From assembly GCF_000264455.2 (NCBI RefSeq), contig NC_017956.1:3640001-3704000 (forward strand): DNA of 64,000 nucleotides, written 5' to 3'. Origin of the DNA: Tistrella mobilis KA081020-065. GTDB taxonomy: Bacteria > Pseudomonadota > Alphaproteobacteria > Tistrellales > Tistrellaceae. Every line of letters starts with the position of its first letter. The first letter of the stretch is position 1. Made by a program: the position numbers and the translations under genes. The notes beneath the pieces are model-generated. The model ran no database searches. It was not told the origin of the DNA and saw nothing but the letters and a program-made list of their open reading frames with translations. This document shows positions 62,769-64,000 of this stretch, in pieces.

Positions 62769-64000
62769 ATGAGGATGGGATTGCAGACCATCCGGCACCG
62801 GTTGGTCGCCATGGCGCCGGGATGGTGGCTGACGCTGGCAGCTCTCATCATCACCACCCTGCTCTGGGGGCTGGGGCGTGCGGCCATCTCCGATGCCGAT
62901 CCTCTGCCTGCCGGCCCTCTTCCCGACTGGCGCCCGCCCAGCCTGCTGCTCTCGGCCTGGTCGATCACCCTGATGGCGGTGCTGCTGCTCTCCACTGCCC
63001 GGGCCCGCAGCATAGAACCGCTGTTCGGCGGGCTGGACCGCGCGGTCCGGCTGCACCGGCAGCTCGGCCCCATCGCCATCGGCCTGGTACTGGTGCATGT
63101 CGCCCTCTACATCCCATCCGAATTGCGGCCGGGTGGCTCGGTGGCGGGGCTGTTGATCCCCTTCTGGTCCGGCGGGGCCGCAGGCTTCAACGCCCTGATC
63201 CTCTGGGTGGTGATCCTCTGGACCGGGCTCGCCTATAGCGGCCGGCTGCGCTATGAACGCTGGCTGTCGCTGCATGGCCTGCTGGGGCCGATCTTCATCG
63301 CCACCGCCGCCCATGCCCTGGGCGCCGGCCCGACCATCCGGGCCTATGAACCGCTGCGCTTCTGGATGTGGGTGCTGGTGCTGACCGGCGCTGGGGCCTG
63401 GGTCTGGCGGGTGCTGCTCTACCGGCGGCTGGCGCCGCGCTACCCCTATCGGCTGCGGGCCTTGCGGCAGGTCTCCGACGACACGCTCGATCTGGTGCTG
63501 CGCCCGACCGCCCGGCGGATGATCTACGAACCGGGTACCTTCGTGTTCATCGCCCGGCCCGGCCTTGCGGAACTGCACCCGTTCTCCATCTCCTCCTCGC
63601 CGGCAGAGCGCGATCTCAGGGTCTCGATCCGCATGGCGGGTGATTTCACCCGCGGGCTGGTCACGCTCGCGCCCGAGGATCCGATCGATGTCTTCGGCCC
63701 CTTCGGCGGCTTCTCGCCCCATCGCCATGGCCGGCACCGGCGGATGATCTGGATCGGCGCCGGCATCGGCATCACGCCCTTTCTCGGCATGCTGCGCTTT
63801 GAAACCGTCAACGACGATTTCCGCCGGGTCTGGCTGTGGTATCTGGCCCGCGATGCCGCCCACGCCCCCTATGACGCTGAGATCCGCGAGACCGTGCCCA
63901 AGGCCGAGTCCTGGATCGACTACGAGCTGTGGACCACCGCCGATCGCGGCCGGCTGACCGCCGCCCGGGTGCTGGAAACCGTGCGGCCGCTCGACGACGG
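62769..64000 (+). CDS. Ferric-reductase-like transmembrane oxidoreductase, partial at 3' end
   Basis: The frame is open from 62742 past the end of the window (410 residues from 62769). The N-terminal half has about six helices with paired histidines for haem (GLVLVHVALYI; WLSLHGLLGPIFIATAAHALG). The C-terminal half is a ferredoxin-NADP reductase-type module: LHPFSISSSPAERDLRVSIRMAGDFTRGL binds FAD, and VFGPFGGFSP and WIGAGIGITPFLGMLR bind NAD(P)H. It probably moves electrons across the membrane to ferric iron or another acceptor. The ATG at 62769 follows AAGAGGGA by 9 bases and is preferred. Confidence 0.88.
   Translation, partial: MRMGLQTIRHRLVAMAPGWWLTLAALIITTLLWGLGRAAISDADPLPAGPLPDWRPPSLLLSAWSITLMAVLLLSTARARSIEPLFGGLDRAVRLHRQLGPIAIGLVLVHVALYIPSELRPGGSVAGLLIPFWSGGAAGFNALILWVVILWTGLAYSGRLRYERWLSLHGLLGPIFIATAAHALGAGPTIRAYEPLRFWMWVLVLTGAGAWVWRVLLYRRLAPRYPYRLRALRQVSDDTLDLVLRPTARRMIYEPGTFVFIARPGLAELHPFSISSSPAERDLRVSIRMAGDFTRGLVTLAPEDPIDVFGPFGGFSPHRHGRHRRMIWIGAGIGITPFLGMLRFETVNDDFRRVWLWYLARDAAHAPYDAEIRETVPKAESWIDYELWTTADRGRLTAARVLETVRPLDD

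Noticed and set aside
61338-63863. Long minus-strand open frame opposite hisI, hisE, the HIT gene and the ferric-reductase-like gene
   Set aside because: The plus-strand genes have full motifs and proper ribosome sites; the antisense frame has none.

Overview
The window is a 64 kb piece of a very GC-rich alphaproteobacterial chromosome. The codon use, the gene order hisB-hisH-hisA-hisF followed by hisI, hisE and a HIT protein, the nearby hslVU pair and a SAM-II type riboswitch in front of metZ all fit Alphaproteobacteria, most likely a Rhodospirillales-like or Tistrella-like genus. The genus is an inference. Nearly all of the sequence is coding, and both ends cut through genes.

Layout. 1-4.6 kb: a nitronate monooxygenase (apparently frameshifted) divergent from a LysR regulator with a palindromic operator, two tandem serine esterases, an NTF2-like protein and a MarC membrane protein. 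4.6-9.3 kb: polyphosphate genes ppk1-ppx and a SixA-type phosphatase. 9.3-15.1 kb: a compact operon of BenE-type permease, class III aminotransferase, variant SHMT and ABM-fold monooxygenase, divergent from a MocR regulator with a perfect inverted repeat between them. This is the best candidate for an undescribed catabolic system. 15.4-20 kb: glycerophosphodiesterase, a Pat-type acyl-CoA synthetase/acetyltransferase and a HAD phosphatase. 20-24.1 kb: argE, DUF952, pyrD and a TipF-like degenerate EAL protein in one overlapping operon. 24.3-28.9 kb: trkH, folE, apaG and metZ, the last under a SAM-II riboswitch plus terminator. 29-32.7 kb: an YnjBCD-type ABC importer. 32.8-36 kb: a lower-GC patch with a lone type IV coupling protein (VirD4/TraG) and a coiled-coil partner, with no relaxase or other T4SS gene in view. 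37 kb: tRNA-Gly(CCC) and a long isocitrate dehydrogenase.

39-44.6 kb: an amine-use cluster of APC permease, TPQ copper amine oxidase, a Cys-containing TauE/UreH-like membrane protein and an AraC regulator preceded by a palindrome. 44.6-49.1 kb: xthA, a lone family 5 solute-binding protein with a frameshift in its signal peptide, and the hslV-hslU protease. 49.2-52.6 kb: an MFS exporter with a C-terminal cytosolic domain, a YcaC-like hydrolase and a chloroperoxidase-type hydrolase. 53-57.6 kb: a GNAT-EamA-GNAT operon divergent from a second MocR regulator, then a LysR regulator. 57.7-62.7 kb: the histidine operon, with an internal promoter/palindrome before hisI and a terminator after the HIT gene. 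62.8 kb to the end: a ferric-reductase-like oxidoreductase that runs off the window.

All functions come from reading translated sequence and recalling family motifs. No database search was possible.
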